Below, in pieces: positions 35,531 to 46,100 of a stretch of 64,000 bases of DNA; the first letter of the stretch is position 1; each line of letters begins with the position of its first letter. The position numbers and the translations under genes were made by a program. The notes under the pieces were generated by a model, which was given only the letters and a program-made list of their open reading frames with translations, made no database searches and was not told the DNA's origin. Source of the stretch: Planctomycetota bacterium (lineage in GTDB: Bacteria; Planctomycetota; PUPC01; JACPCR01); NCBI GenBank assembly GCA_027625095.1, contig JAQBXN010000033.1:1-64000 (forward strand), in the 5' to 3' direction.

Positions 35531-36307
35531 ATGATTCTCGACGAAATTGTTGAAAATACGCGCCTGGTAGTTGAGAACTCAAAGTGGCTCAAACCGCAGT
35601 CGCAGTTAGAGCAAGAGATTAAGAGTAAGAGGGCGCCTCGTGGTTTTGCGGTGGCATTGAAGACGCCTGGCCGAATTCGAATCATCTCGGAGCTTAAGAA
35701 GGCATCCCCTTCAGGGGGGCTGATTCGGTCAGATTTCGATCCGGAGAGCATCGCCGAGATGTACGAAAACAATGGTGCCGCTGCAGTATCGATTCTGACC
35801 GATGAAAAATACTTTCAGGGCCGGCTTACATTTATTGAACGAGTCAAAACAGTTATCGACCTCCCAGCGCTGCGTAAGGATTTTATGATCGATCCGTATC
35901 AGTTTTGGGAAGCCCGAGCGGCTGGGGCCGACTGCATACTCCTGATCGTTCGAATTCTTTCGGACAACCAGATTCGAGATTTTCTCAGTCTGACGAAAGA
36001 TCTTGAAATTGACGCCCTTGTTGAGACTCATTCCGCCTCCGAAATCGAGCGTGCACTGGCTGCCGGAGCGGAACTCCTGGGCATCAACAATCGCGACCTC
36101 GATACCCTCGAAGTCGATTTGGATTCGACCCGAAAGCTTCGTGCGCTCGTTCCAGACGGCCTGACGCTGGTCAGCGAAAGCGGAATCAAAACTGCCGATG
36201 ACATTCGCAGACTGCGCGACTGGGGAGTGGACGCGGCACTCATTGGCGAGTCACTGATGCGAGCCGCCAATCCCGGGGCCCTTCTTTACGAGTTTGCAAA
36301 TGCCTGA
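35531..36307 (+). CDS. trpC: indole-3-glycerol-phosphate synthase
   Basis: This 258-aa TIM barrel catalyses ring closure of CdRP to indole-3-glycerol phosphate in tryptophan synthesis. Catalytic residues are in place: ISELKKASPS with E54 and K56, RKDF with Lys and Asp, GINNRDL and SESGI, plus the phosphate-binding GESLMR. The protein is monofunctional, with no TrpF domain attached. No other trp gene is adjacent; the TrpF-like barrel at 12231-12890 lacks its catalytic Cys. It overlaps the DUF1499 gene by 8 bp. Confidence 0.95.
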   Translation: MILDEIVENTRLVVENSKWLKPQSQLEQEIKSKRAPRGFAVALKTPGRIRIISELKKASPSGGLIRSDFDPESIAEMYENNGAAAVSILTDEKYFQGRLTFIERVKTVIDLPALRKDFMIDPYQFWEARAAGADCILLIVRILSDNQIRDFLSLTKDLEIDALVETHSASEIERALAAGAELLGINNRDLDTLEVDLDSTRKLRALVPDGLTLVSESGIKTADDIRRLRDWGVDAALIGESLMRAANPGALLYEFANA

Positions 36308-36770
36308 CACCAAAAAAAGCGGCCTGAGGAGGGTCGTCTCCCTGTTTCTGATCCCGGTTCTTCTCGTTGCCGGCGGCTTTTTCCTTGCCTGGGCATCTCA
36401 ATCACGAATGAATGAATCATTTGACGGTATCAGTTTGTCTCCGTGCGGCTCGGCCCCGAATTGTGTCTGTTCCCAGGACGACAGTGCCTCGAAGGTCTTG
36501 CCGCTTACATTTACTGGTTCACTAAAAGATGCCGCCGAAGCGATCAGTAAAGCGATGTTAACCATCGGCCGCTCGAAATTGTTAAAACAAGATGACCGTT
36601 ACCTGCATTATGAATGCAAGAGCGTTTTCTTCGGTTTTGTGGATGACATCGAGTTCCTGATTGAAGCCCGTAAAGGGATCATCCACGTGCGATCAGCCTC
36701 GCGAGTTGGGTATTCGGATTTTGGCGCTAATCGACGTCGTGTTGAAAGAATACGCGCTGCGATGAAATGA
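36300..36770 (+). CDS. DUF1499 family membrane-anchored protein
   Basis: This 156-aa protein has an N-terminal membrane anchor (about 12-30) and a DUF1499 domain beginning at the cysteine-containing signature CGSAPNCVCSQ (about 46-56). The C-terminus carries the conserved RSASRVGYSDFGANRRRVERIR segment. The function of DUF1499 is unknown. ATG 36300 was preferred over the in-frame TTG at 36294. It overlaps the end of trpC and is likely translated from the same message. Confidence 0.85.
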   Translation: MPDTKKSGLRRVVSLFLIPVLLVAGGFFLAWASQSRMNESFDGISLSPCGSAPNCVCSQDDSASKVLPLTFTGSLKDAAEAISKAMLTIGRSKLLKQDDRYLHYECKSVFFGFVDDIEFLIEARKGIIHVRSASRVGYSDFGANRRRVERIRAAMK

Positions 36771-36878
36771 ATTTGGCTACGGAGGACTCCCAAACATCAC
36801 CACCAACATTGAACATTTTCTTAAGGCTGCAATATGAAGCCTGTCCTGCTTTATGAACTGTCTGGAGCCCAAGCGATT

Positions 36879-37925
36879 ATGAAATCAATAGTTGCGATTT
36901 TTCTTCTTCTAACTTCAACGTCTTACTGCGAGGACAAACGTCTCGGCCCGCCAGCCGAACCATTGAAAGGAAGGTACTGGGATCAGGCTTTCCTGCCGAC
37001 GGCAGCGTATGGCTCCTACAACTCGTTCATCAAAAGACCGGACGGAAAGTTGGAACTGTGGAACAACACCATCGGCGACGGACCGGAAGACGGCCTTGCC
37101 CGTTTCATTGGAACGAGCCCGACCGAGTGGGGTGCTCCCGAGATTGTTGTGCCTCATAACATCATCAACGATGTCTTCGACAAAGATGGCAAACCGTCCG
37201 TCATACGGCGATACACCAGGCCATCGGTTCTGTATCACGAGAAGGATGGATACTTTCTCGTCCCTCACGTCTCTGATGGATATCCGCCGCGGCAGGGAAG
37301 TGTCTATCCGGCTTTGATTGCATCGAAGACGGGAAACCCCGGTTCATGGGTGTACCACGGCAAACTACGCGGTGAGATTGAAGAGTTCTGGCCTGGCAAG
37401 AATTCTCGCTGGGCTGATGGACGTGGCCTTTTCTACCAGCCCGACTTCACTGAGCTGAATACAAAAGAACCCACGAAGAATCGCTTTCTGTTCTTCTCAA
37501 ATCAATATCCAGGCCAGGGGTGTCTGGCCCTTCTTTATTCTGCGGACGGCAAGGAATGGCACTTTTATCGCTCCGAGGGAAATATCGTAAATCTCTTACC
37601 CGAGCCGTTGCGAACCAGGAGTATGATCTTTCCGCACGTGATGCGCGCGGGAAAACATGGCTGGTATGCGTGGATTTCTGAGAAATGGCCACCAGAAGCT
37701 ATCTGGCGGATTCATTCGATGGACGGCATGACCTGGAAGCTCTTCGGCGAGCAACCGGAGGTGGTAAGACCCAAGGATGTAACCATCAAGACTCTGTGCG
37801 CGTGGTATGACGAGACCGCGGACCTCCTGCATGGCTATGTTTCCGTCTGGGAGAAGGTCGGGGACGATATCAACTACCGGCTTTATCACTCCAGCAGCCG
37901 GCAGTTCTCGATTGGTTCTGATTGA
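36879..37925 (+). CDS. secreted beta-propeller-like protein (GH43/sialidase-like fold)
   Basis: This 348-aa protein has a signal peptide (MKSIVAIFLLLTSTSYC). The mature part has repeated beta-strand-turn units with aromatic and Asp-rich turns (SADGKEWHFYR, SMDGMTWKLFG) recalling degenerate Asp-boxes of sialidases or GH43-like five-bladed propellers. I cannot assign catalytic residues. ATG 36879 was preferred over 36834 because the signal peptide starts there. It is followed by about 1 kb of non-coding repeats. A role in extracellular glycan binding or cleavage is inferred. Confidence 0.6.
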   Translation: MKSIVAIFLLLTSTSYCEDKRLGPPAEPLKGRYWDQAFLPTAAYGSYNSFIKRPDGKLELWNNTIGDGPEDGLARFIGTSPTEWGAPEIVVPHNIINDVFDKDGKPSVIRRYTRPSVLYHEKDGYFLVPHVSDGYPPRQGSVYPALIASKTGNPGSWVYHGKLRGEIEEFWPGKNSRWADGRGLFYQPDFTELNTKEPTKNRFLFFSNQYPGQGCLALLYSADGKEWHFYRSEGNIVNLLPEPLRTRSMIFPHVMRAGKHGWYAWISEKWPPEAIWRIHSMDGMTWKLFGEQPEVVRPKDVTIKTLCAWYDETADLLHGYVSVWEKVGDDINYRLYHSSSRQFSIGSD

Positions 37926-38003
37926 AATCCGCAGGAAAGCCGCCTCTCAGTGTGGGGCCCTTCCTCCCGTGTCAGGACCTCCCCAGCGGACCGCGGCCGC
38001 GCC

Positions 38004-38128
38004 TTAGAGTCTTTGGCTGTGACTCCTCCGCGAGGTGCGGAGAACATTGTAGCACGGACTGCCTAGTCCCTGACCCGGCGGACTAGGCAGTCCGGCCTAC
38101 GATTGGTTGCGGCCAAGGGCCGCATTAG
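38004..38128. repeat. intergenic palindromic element, copy C
   Basis: Starts TTAGAGTC, carries the same CTCCGC..GCGGAG hairpin as copy A, and ends TTGCGGCCAAGGGCCGCATTAG like copy A. The core differs: CGGACTGCCTAGTCC paired with GGACTAGGCAGTCCG instead of the GGAGCGG hairpin. A second TTAGAGCCCAGG begins directly at its end (38125), suggesting that another unit started here. Confidence 0.75.
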
Positions 38129-38178
38129 AGCCCAGGCCAAAATGATATTGCCATTGTTTACAGTCCCAAGGGGCCGCT

Positions 38179-38430
38179 GGCGAGTAACCCCTGGTTTTGA
38201 CCCTTGTCATTACCCAAACTTTTCTGCCCCGAAGGGGCTCAGGCAAGTAGCCGGTGGTTTTTAACCACCGGAAACCTGCACAAATTCGTCTTCAAGCCCC
38301 GGAGGGGCTTCAATGGTCTATCTCCACACAATCCGGTGGTTAAAACCACCGGCTACTTGCCTTTACGCCTCCGGCGTAACTGATATGAAGTTTGGGTAAT
38401 GACAAGGGTCAAAACCATGGGCTACTCGCC
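38179..38430. repeat. nested inverted-repeat element (MITE-like)
   Basis: Outer arms 38179-38221 and 38388-38430 are 43 bp each and match as inverted repeats with only two mismatches. Inside them a second pair, 38242-38271 and 38333-38361 (GGCAAGTAGCCGGTGG... with self-complementary AACCACCGG), is also inverted and nearly identical. Short GC hairpins (CCCCGAAGGGG, GCCCCGGAGGGGC, GCCTCCGGCG) lie between. There is no open reading frame for a transposase. It resembles non-autonomous repeats common in intergenic DNA of PVC bacteria. Confidence 0.8.
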
Positions 38431-38927
38431 TGTCGCCCTCCTGGACTTCGGATCGCATGTCTGCGTAGGCCGGAAGTTGGCAACATGATTTCGATCAGTG
38501 TCCTTAGAGATCCTTCTCTGAGTCTTACAGGCGGGACGCCCGGCAGACAGATTTGGTCTTGGGCCCCGCTTTCACTAGCCGTCTGCAACTGCTCAAAACT
38601 TAACAGAAGTGTCAAGTTTTCAGAGCGGCGGACAATCGTAGCTCTGGCTTCCAGGCCGGAGTTCTTGCGAACTGAGATTATGGCAGGTTAAAAACCTGCC
38701 CCACATTTTCGCCGCCCTGAAGGGCAGCGCTACAAGGGACCGCTCGACGGTTTGAGGCGAAGCGCTACTAGTCCAAGACGGATGAGTTTTGACGGATTTC
38801 TGACGGGTCGGCCCGTTTTCGGAGGATGGCCGTCCTCGGCCGTCTCTTGCCCGACAACTCAAGACTGGCGGGGACTCCCATCCTACATTGCCAATGCAGA
38901 AATCCGTAATAACACCTCCGTCCTGGC
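38431..38927. other. non-coding stretch with short palindromes, no gene seen
   Basis: This 497-bp stretch follows the nested element and ends at the LRR kinase stop. It holds several short palindromes (GCAGGTTAAAAACCTGC near 38682, AAAACTT/AAGTTTT near 38595, GATGGCCGTCCTCGGCCGTC near 38824) but no frame with coding features. Confidence 0.4.
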
Positions 38928-41900
38928 CTACCTGTTCCTTGGATATTCCACTTTTGTGCCCTGTCTCTCTAATCGTTTCAAGAATTCCACAGAGCTCTCG
39001 GTGAGGTTCTTCAAATCCGGGACGACTAATTTCTTCAGGCTGTCGGTGCCAATCAGCGGTGTCAGGTCAGCCACTTCTGTGTTCTCGAGAGAAATTGTTT
39101 CGAGAGGCATTCCCCGTAATGGGGCAAGGCTGGTCACTGGACATAAATTCAGGATGAGAGATCGAAGAGGCATTCCCTCCAGGGGTGTCAGATCGGCGAT
39201 TTTCGAATTACTGATATCGAGGTCGGTCAATTCCATTCCCTGGAGGTGTTTAAGATCATTGATTCCTGTGAACGCGAGGCTCAGAGCCCTGAGTGGGATG
39301 TCACGGAGCGGTGAAAGGTCTTTGACAAGGATCGCGGCGTTCAGATTGAGCGAATCGAGTTTCAGATCGCTCAAGACCTCAAGCTTTGCAATGGTCGAGC
39401 CACTCAGGTTGAGGTTTGTAAGTTCGAGGGAAGCAAGGTCGCCGAAATGTTGAATATCCAAGGCTGAGAGATTCAAGGATGCGATATGAATCCCTTCAAG
39501 GGGACGTAGATCTGTCACTTCCGTTTCTGCAATATTGAGGTGAATGAGAGGCATCCCCTTCAGTGGCTCTAATCGTTGAATCGGTGTCTGCTGCGCTTCG
39601 AGATAACTCAGTGGTGCGCCTTTCAATGGCGAGAGGTCTTTCACTTTAGTCCCGCTCATCTTTAAGGATTGGAGCGGCATTCCGTTCAGCGGAGTCAGGT
39701 CGCTGATATCCAGACCGGAGATATCCAAATCCTGAATTGGATAGCCCTGCAAGCCGTCGAGACTGGTAACAGAGGTCTTCTTCAAATTCAGACGGATCAG
39801 CGGCAGTCGGATTTTCTTTAGCGGCGTGAGATCAGAGACGGAGCTTTCCTCGAGATCGAGAGTTTCGAAATTCAGGTCGTGCAGCAAAGCGAGGTTGTTT
39901 AATTTCGTCCCCTTGAGGTCAGAAATGTTGAAGTCATCTTTGACATTGCTGGACTTGAGTTCGCAGCCTTGTCGATAAAGATCGAACAGCACCTTGAACG
40001 ACTCGGAGTTCAGTTTGTCTAGTGGCGGTGGGACCAGTTTCTGGATTTTTTTGCCTTCCAGCCATGTCAGGTCGTCTATCCCGGTTTTCATGAGGTCCAG
40101 TTCGACGAACGGCATGTGTTTGAGCTTCTGCCAATCCCAGAGGCGTTCCTGATTATCCAGAAACAGGTGTTTCAATTTCATGTCAGTGATTGGCAGCAAG
40201 TCAAAGACTTTGGTCTGTCCGACGTTGAGACTTTCCAGGGGCAGACTTGCTATAGGTTTAAGATCTTCAACTTTCTTTGAGCCCCAGAGACTGAGCTTTT
40301 TGAGGGGCATGCCTTTCAATGGTTTCAAATCCCATATAGAAGTGTTCTCCACGTGCAGGGCTCTGAGCGGCATGCCGGACAATGGCCCCAGGTCTGTCAG
40401 ATTGGAAGCGTTACGAATGACAAGCTCACGCAGTGGGATACCGCGCAAGGGGCTCAGATCTTCGAGGAGATCCGATTGATTGAGTTCAAGGAGATCCAGG
40501 CGAACATTCAGGAGCGGCTGCAGGTACCCGACACCAGACAGTCTCAGAGAAGTGAGGACGCCCCGTTTGATTTCATACTGCACCCTCACCTGGCTCACGT
40601 TGGTATGAATCTCGATGAGCTTGCCTGAAATGGCCTCGATCTGCTCCCTGGCTTCCAGATCTTTGATGGACTCATAAAATCCTTCACAATGAATCCAGGC
40701 GTTAGCGCGGCGCATCTTCCCTTTAACATAATCAATGCGGCTTATCCGAACCTGCTTTACCCCTTCCATGAGCGCAACTGACCGCTGCCAGGCAGTGAGC
40801 GCCTCCTGATACTTCTTTCGTTCGTAAAGGTGGTCACCAAGCTTTTCCATGCTCTCCCAGTCGCGTTCAGTATCTTTGGACTGATTGAGCCTCTGGATAT
40901 TCCGCTGGATGTCCTGCTGTTTCTCATCCACTTCCAGCAGTGCCTTGAATGCCATCTTCATCCCCTTGCCAACACTGTTGGCCTTGTGAAACCACCCTCG
41001 CGCGACATCAAACTGGCCCCGCTCGAACGCGATCATTCCGAGCGCGTAAGGGGCCCAGGGGCCATCGGGCGAGAGTTTCTGCACTGCTTCGGTGCGAATA
41101 AGAGCCTCCTGAAGAAAACCGTCGCGGGCGGCCTGTACTGCCTGAATTGCCAGTTCGCGAGCCGTGGCCCTTTCTGTGATGCCACGGCTCGCATCGGCAC
41201 TTTTTGCGGCGCCGAGCGCAGACCGCGCTACTATGGCGTTCTGTTCTGATATTCGGCGTTGGCGGCTGAGACGGAGGGTGAACAGACCGGTCAGCATTAA
41301 CAGCGTCAGTATTGACGCACCGATGGTCAGACTGACCTTGAGATTGCGTTGGATGAGCTTGAGGATGCTGCGTCCGAATGAATCCGTACGAGCTGTCACG
41401 CCCCGCCCTGCAAGAAAAAGTCGAATGTCGCCGGCGAGCGCTTTTGCTGACGGATACCGGCGCCATCGATTCTTTTCGAGGCACTTCATCGCTATGGCGG
41501 ACAGCTCCGGGGGGACGCGTAATTCAGGAGCACGCTTTTCCGGAGGAACAATGTCTCCCTCGGTGACATTGAGCAGAATTTCATGAACGGTCTTTCCTTC
41601 TACTGCCCGCCTAAGACTCAGAATCTCGTAAAGAATGGCTCCGAGCGAATAGATATCCGAACGATGACTGAGATTCTGGATCTCCCCCTCAGCCTGTTCC
41701 GGTGACATGTAGGCCGGCGTTCCAGTCACGGCGCCCACTCGGGTCTGTGAAACCTTCGAGTCCGCACGAATGGAGCCCACAGTTTCACTCTTCGCTTTAT
41801 TCTTTTTGGCCTTCAACTTCTTGCCTTTCGATTCATCTTCGCCAACGACCTTGCCAAGCCCCCAGTCCATCACCAGCACTTCTCCAAAATCACCGATCAT

Positions 41901-42575
41901 GATGTTGTCCGGCTTCAGGTCGCGATGGATCACTCCCCTTGAGTGGGCGAATGAAACCCCGTCGCAGATTTTCAGAAAAACGCCAAGGAGAACCTGGAGA
42001 TCCGCTGCATCTGGTTTGCCGGATTTAACGTCATCTATCAGCTCCGCCAGCGATTTACCTTTCACAAGCTTCATGGAGAAATAGAGCCGTCCTTCAGCGT
42101 CCTTGCCCAGCTCATGAACAGGAACAATGTTCGGATGTTCGAGCTGTCCGGTTACCTGTGCCTCTTCCAGAAAACGCAGCCGGTGCGGTCGTGAGTCTGC
42201 GATCTCCGGCAGCATCAGCTTTACGGCCATGGGACGGCGCAGCGCCAGATGTGTGGTGATCAGGACTGTGCCCATGCCCCCGTGTGCGATTTCGCCCTGT
42301 CGAACGAATGCTTCACGCCTGCCTCGTTTTCGATCCAGAAATGCATTGAGGCTGTGCAGTTTCTCATCGCCATCCGGCGTGGTTTCTTCGGCCCAGGCCA
42401 CGGTCACCACGGTTTCCACATTCGATACTACCTCATAGACGCTCTCCACTTCTGATGTGCTGGGTACATAAGATTCTCCTCCGCACTCAGGGCACAGAAT
42501 GGCCGAGCCGGATTGGCTTTCATCAGCATTCAAAGGGTTTCGGCAATCAGACTGTGTGCAGAGGAATTCGATCAT
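38928..42575 (-). CDS. receptor Ser/Thr kinase with zinc ribbon, TPR and leucine-rich repeats
   Basis: This 1215-aa protein begins with a zinc ribbon (C6, C11, C28, C31). A complete kinase follows: HGGMGTV loop, K119, E138 region, HRDLKPDN at 217-224, DWG at 237-239 and GTPAYMSPEQ. It has a Lys-rich insert after DWG. One membrane segment lies at about 412-432, then TPR-like helices (about 470-690), then some 20 LRR units (about 690-1200) built on DLSPLKGMPLxxLxLxxT, like internalin-type repeats. The kinase is cytoplasmic and the TPR/LRR part is presumably outside. Its ATG overlaps the stop of the upstream frameshifted paralogue (ATGA), so both are made from one message. Confidence 0.9.
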   Translation of the reverse strand: MIEFLCTQSDCRNPLNADESQSGSAILCPECGGESYVPSTSEVESVYEVVSNVETVVTVAWAEETTPDGDEKLHSLNAFLDRKRGRREAFVRQGEIAHGGMGTVLITTHLALRRPMAVKLMLPEIADSRPHRLRFLEEAQVTGQLEHPNIVPVHELGKDAEGRLYFSMKLVKGKSLAELIDDVKSGKPDAADLQVLLGVFLKICDGVSFAHSRGVIHRDLKPDNIMIGDFGEVLVMDWGLGKVVGEDESKGKKLKAKKNKAKSETVGSIRADSKVSQTRVGAVTGTPAYMSPEQAEGEIQNLSHRSDIYSLGAILYEILSLRRAVEGKTVHEILLNVTEGDIVPPEKRAPELRVPPELSAIAMKCLEKNRWRRYPSAKALAGDIRLFLAGRGVTARTDSFGRSILKLIQRNLKVSLTIGASILTLLMLTGLFTLRLSRQRRISEQNAIVARSALGAAKSADASRGITERATARELAIQAVQAARDGFLQEALIRTEAVQKLSPDGPWAPYALGMIAFERGQFDVARGWFHKANSVGKGMKMAFKALLEVDEKQQDIQRNIQRLNQSKDTERDWESMEKLGDHLYERKKYQEALTAWQRSVALMEGVKQVRISRIDYVKGKMRRANAWIHCEGFYESIKDLEAREQIEAISGKLIEIHTNVSQVRVQYEIKRGVLTSLRLSGVGYLQPLLNVRLDLLELNQSDLLEDLSPLRGIPLRELVIRNASNLTDLGPLSGMPLRALHVENTSIWDLKPLKGMPLKKLSLWGSKKVEDLKPIASLPLESLNVGQTKVFDLLPITDMKLKHLFLDNQERLWDWQKLKHMPFVELDLMKTGIDDLTWLEGKKIQKLVPPPLDKLNSESFKVLFDLYRQGCELKSSNVKDDFNISDLKGTKLNNLALLHDLNFETLDLEESSVSDLTPLKKIRLPLIRLNLKKTSVTSLDGLQGYPIQDLDISGLDISDLTPLNGMPLQSLKMSGTKVKDLSPLKGAPLSYLEAQQTPIQRLEPLKGMPLIHLNIAETEVTDLRPLEGIHIASLNLSALDIQHFGDLASLELTNLNLSGSTIAKLEVLSDLKLDSLNLNAAILVKDLSPLRDIPLRALSLAFTGINDLKHLQGMELTDLDISNSKIADLTPLEGMPLRSLILNLCPVTSLAPLRGMPLETISLENTEVADLTPLIGTDSLKKLVVPDLKNLTESSVEFLKRLERQGTKVEYPRNR

Positions 42576-43180
42576 TCTGGTGGTTGCTCCTCCTTCCTAT
42601 ACTTCTCTTTATCCGTTTCCGCTTCCACCGCTTTCTTCAGCCCTTCATCAACGTTCTTGGAGGCAGTGTGAACTACCTTTATCGCCTCGTTTCTGAGTCG
42701 AAGAGCGATGACCGCCGACTCCCGATTCATCGACCCCAGTGCAGGCAGAGCCACATACTTCAGGGGCAGATGTTCGATGGGAGAGATGTCTTTAACTTGT
42801 GTGTCGCTGAGAGCCAGGAATGCCAGTCCCTTCATACCGGAAAGGGGTGAGAGGTCAGAGACACTGGTTGCAGAGATATTCAGCAATCGCAGCCTGGTCA
42901 TCCCGCGCAGCGCTTCGATGCTGTCGATATCGGTCTTGACCGCATTCAGGTAATTGAATGGCATGCCCTTCAGGGGATCGAGGCTTTTGACCGGTGAGTA
43001 AGAACAGTCCAGGCTCTTGAGCATCATGCCTTTGAGGGGGGCAAGGTCTCGGACCGCGGTTCGGCTGATGTTCAGGTCGATCAACGCCATGTTTTCAAGA
43101 GGGGTGAGGTCTTTGACCGGCGTGTTTCGCAGAACCAGAGATTGAATCTTCAGACCCCTGATGAGGGAGAGGTCTTCTAT
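42572..43180 (-). pseudogene. 3' end of the pseudokinase LRR gene, displaced by a frameshift
   Basis: This frame continues the LRR array of the gene at 43177-46341 without a gap: after the stop TAG at 43177-43179 the other frame reads IEDLSLIRGLKIQSLVLRN, then further DLxPLxGM units, and ends in a Lys/Glu-rich helix. The nearest ATG is 43090, in mid-repeat, which is not a credible gene start. A one-base (or four-base) deletion near 43180 explains the break; four bases would also restore the expected repeat length. It may be a real mutation, a sequencing/assembly error, or less likely a recoding site. Confidence 0.75.
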
Positions 43181-46100
43181 GTATCGCTCAGAACGAGGCT
43201 TCGCAGTGGCAATCGAGCGAATACTCGCATGTCAGCCACATTGGCTTTGGCCAGGCTCAGGGATCTGATTGGAGATTCTTCGAGGGGAGTCAGATCTTTG
43301 AAGCGAGTCTGATTGAGAATGAGGACTTCGACAGGTTGACCACGCAAGGCAGAGAGGTCCGTTGCCGGTACAGACGAGAGGTTCAGATGCTCAAGTTTCA
43401 TTCCACGCAGGGGAGAGAGGTCCTGGACTTTTGTGTCAGCCAGACTCAGAAACTCAATGTCTTTCCCAGCCAGTGGGCTGATATCGGTGACGGGAGTTTT
43501 GTCCAGGTGCAGTTCTTTTAATTGTGCGGTCTTCAGTGGGCTGAGATCTCTTATCTTTGTGTTGCTGAGCATAAGCTTCCTGATTTTCAGTCCCGCAAGG
43601 GGACCAAGATCCTTGATTCGGGTATCCGAGAGATCGAGTTCCTCAATGGGCGCGTCCCACTCCCTGAGAGGGCTCAAGTCCGTCACCCTCGTGGATCGGA
43701 GATGCAGTTCACTCTGTTTCAGACCTTTGAGGAGCTTGAGATCACTGAACTGGGTTCGTTCCAATTCAGGCGTCGTATTCAAGGCGCGGCCATCACGATA
43801 CATGGCTACAAAAAAATTCATGGAGGCATTGTTTAGCTGGTTAAGACTGGGTGGTCTTAGTAGAAGACCGGGCATTTCCATCAGAGGAGAAAGCTCTTCT
43901 ACATGCGTCGAATCCAGGTCAAGGGATTCAAGTTTCATTCCGTTGAGTGGGCTGATGTCTTTGACCTGAGAATTGGAAATCACAAATTTTTTCAGGGAAA
44001 GCCCTTTGAGCGGCAGGATGTTTCTGAGGTTCATCGAATTCGAGAGAATCAGAGTCTCAAGGGGCATTCCCGAAAGAGGGGCGAGGACTCGCAGGTCATC
44101 ATTGGATGAAGCGTCAAGCTCGAGAAGGGGCATACCTTCCAATGGCGAAAGGTCTACGATCCCGCACCCTGAAATTCTGAGAATTTCGATTGGCAAGCCT
44201 GCCAGGGATGACAGGTTGTTAGCCCTCGTTCTCGATAAATGAAGCTCTTTGAGCGGCATTCCCTGAAGGGGCCCCAAGTCTCCAATGCCAGTCAGCCCCA
44301 GGTTGAGGTAAGTGAGTGGCATTCCTTTCAGCGGGCTCAGATCGCGAACCTCCGGATTGCTCGTCAGGGAGAGGTGCTCAAGCGGCATACCCTTGAGTGG
44401 GGTAAGGTCGGAAAGGAATCGCGCTGCACTGATCTCCAACTTTTCCAACGGTAGGCCAATCAACGGCTGTAGAAATCGCAGGGGACTGTGGGCACTGAAA
44501 ATAATGCCGATCAGTTTGTCGTTCTCGATCACTGGATTTGCTGAAACGTGTTTGCCTTCAGTTCCGTTCAGCTCATTCAGCTTTTCGATCACCTTGTTGA
44601 ATTGCTCTTTGGCGGACAATTCACGAATCGATTCGTAGAACCCTTTCGTGCTAACCCAGGCCCGCGCCATCAGGATTTGTTCTTCCAGCGCTTCGATCTG
44701 CTGAACCTGAACGTGCCTGGACTGAGCCGCGAATTTCTTTGATCGCTGCCATGCCTCAAGAGCACGGGTATACTCGCCGATGGCATAAAATGCCTCGCCC
44801 GCAGCCTGCAGGCTGTCCGGATCATTTTCCGACGACAGTCCAGTGAGCAAAGCCCGGACCTTCTCATTCTCTCCTTTCTTTGCATACACGCGAGCAAGAT
44901 AGGTACGAGAAAGCCCATGCTCAGGATCCAGTTCACAGGCTGTTTTGAGATACTCGAACGCCTCTTGTTCATTGCCCTGCTCACTGGCGTTGATCGCCGC
45001 AGCAAAGATGCCCCATGCGGTGTCGGAAATCCTCCGTGACATCTCGATACGCATCGCTGCCTCCTGAAATAATCCACTGCGCGACGATCGGATGGCTTCC
45101 TTCGCCAACTCACGAGCCGCCTCGTGCTCGACAGTTCGCCGGCCGGACTGGGCTCGCTTTGCCTTTATCAGGCCGAGCTCTGCATCCTGCTCCCGACGGA
45201 CGGATCGGTCGGTCTCTTTCTTCAAGTCCCATAGGAAAGAGATCGTCAAACCGAAAAGAACCAGAAAACTGGCAACACTGGCAATGCTCACCGCCCTGTT
45301 GCGGCGGACAAGTTTTGCAACACTCTCCCCAAGTGTGTCGTGCTTCGCTGAAACTTCGCGGCCTTCGAGAAAGAGCCGAACGTCCCCGGCCAGTTCCGGC
45401 ACACTTGAATAGCGCTCGTCCCGATTTATCGCCATGGCCTTCATGACAATGGCGTTGAGTTCCTGTGGGATGCGTAAGGAGGGCTTGCGTTGTTCAGGTG
45501 GGACAAAATCCGCATCAATTACTTTCAACAGTATTTCGTTCGTCGACTTTCCGGTGAATGCGGGGACACCAGTGAGCATTTCGTAAAGCACAGCGCCCAG
45601 CGAATACACATCCGTCCGAGGATCCAGTGGGAGCCCCTCCGCCTGTTCCGGCGACATGTAGGCTGGTGTACCGAGGACGGTGCCGTCAAAAGTTTCGGAA
45701 TGGATGGAGGTCAGGGTTTGCTCGTCCGGTATTTCATTTTCATCGGTCATGACCTTGAGCGCGCCCCAGTTCATGACCACTACTTCACCGTAATCGCCCA
45801 CCATGATACTTGCCGGCTTCAAGTCCCGATGGAGCACCGATTTGGAATGAGCGAAAGAAATACCGTCACAGACCTTCAGAAAAACGTCCAGGAGATGGTC
45901 GATGTTTAATGGCTGATGTTTGATGACTCGCCGCCGCCGGACCCCGTCAACCTTTCCCCCTGAACCTTCGATTATTTCCCGAAGAATCAGTGCGAGAGAA
46001 CGCCCCTTGATCAGGGTCATTGAATAATAGAGATTTCCGACCGCGTCTTTTGCCACATCGTGGATTGGAACGATATTCGGATGCTCGAGATGGCCAAGTA

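Noticed and set aside
35352..35534. 60-codon plus-strand frame just before trpC
   Set aside because: No motif, no ribosome binding site, and it overlaps the trpC start without a coupling pattern.
43168..43190. Programmed ribosomal frameshift in the pseudokinase gene
   Set aside because: No slippery heptamer or downstream pseudoknot was seen at the junction; mutation or sequence error is simpler.
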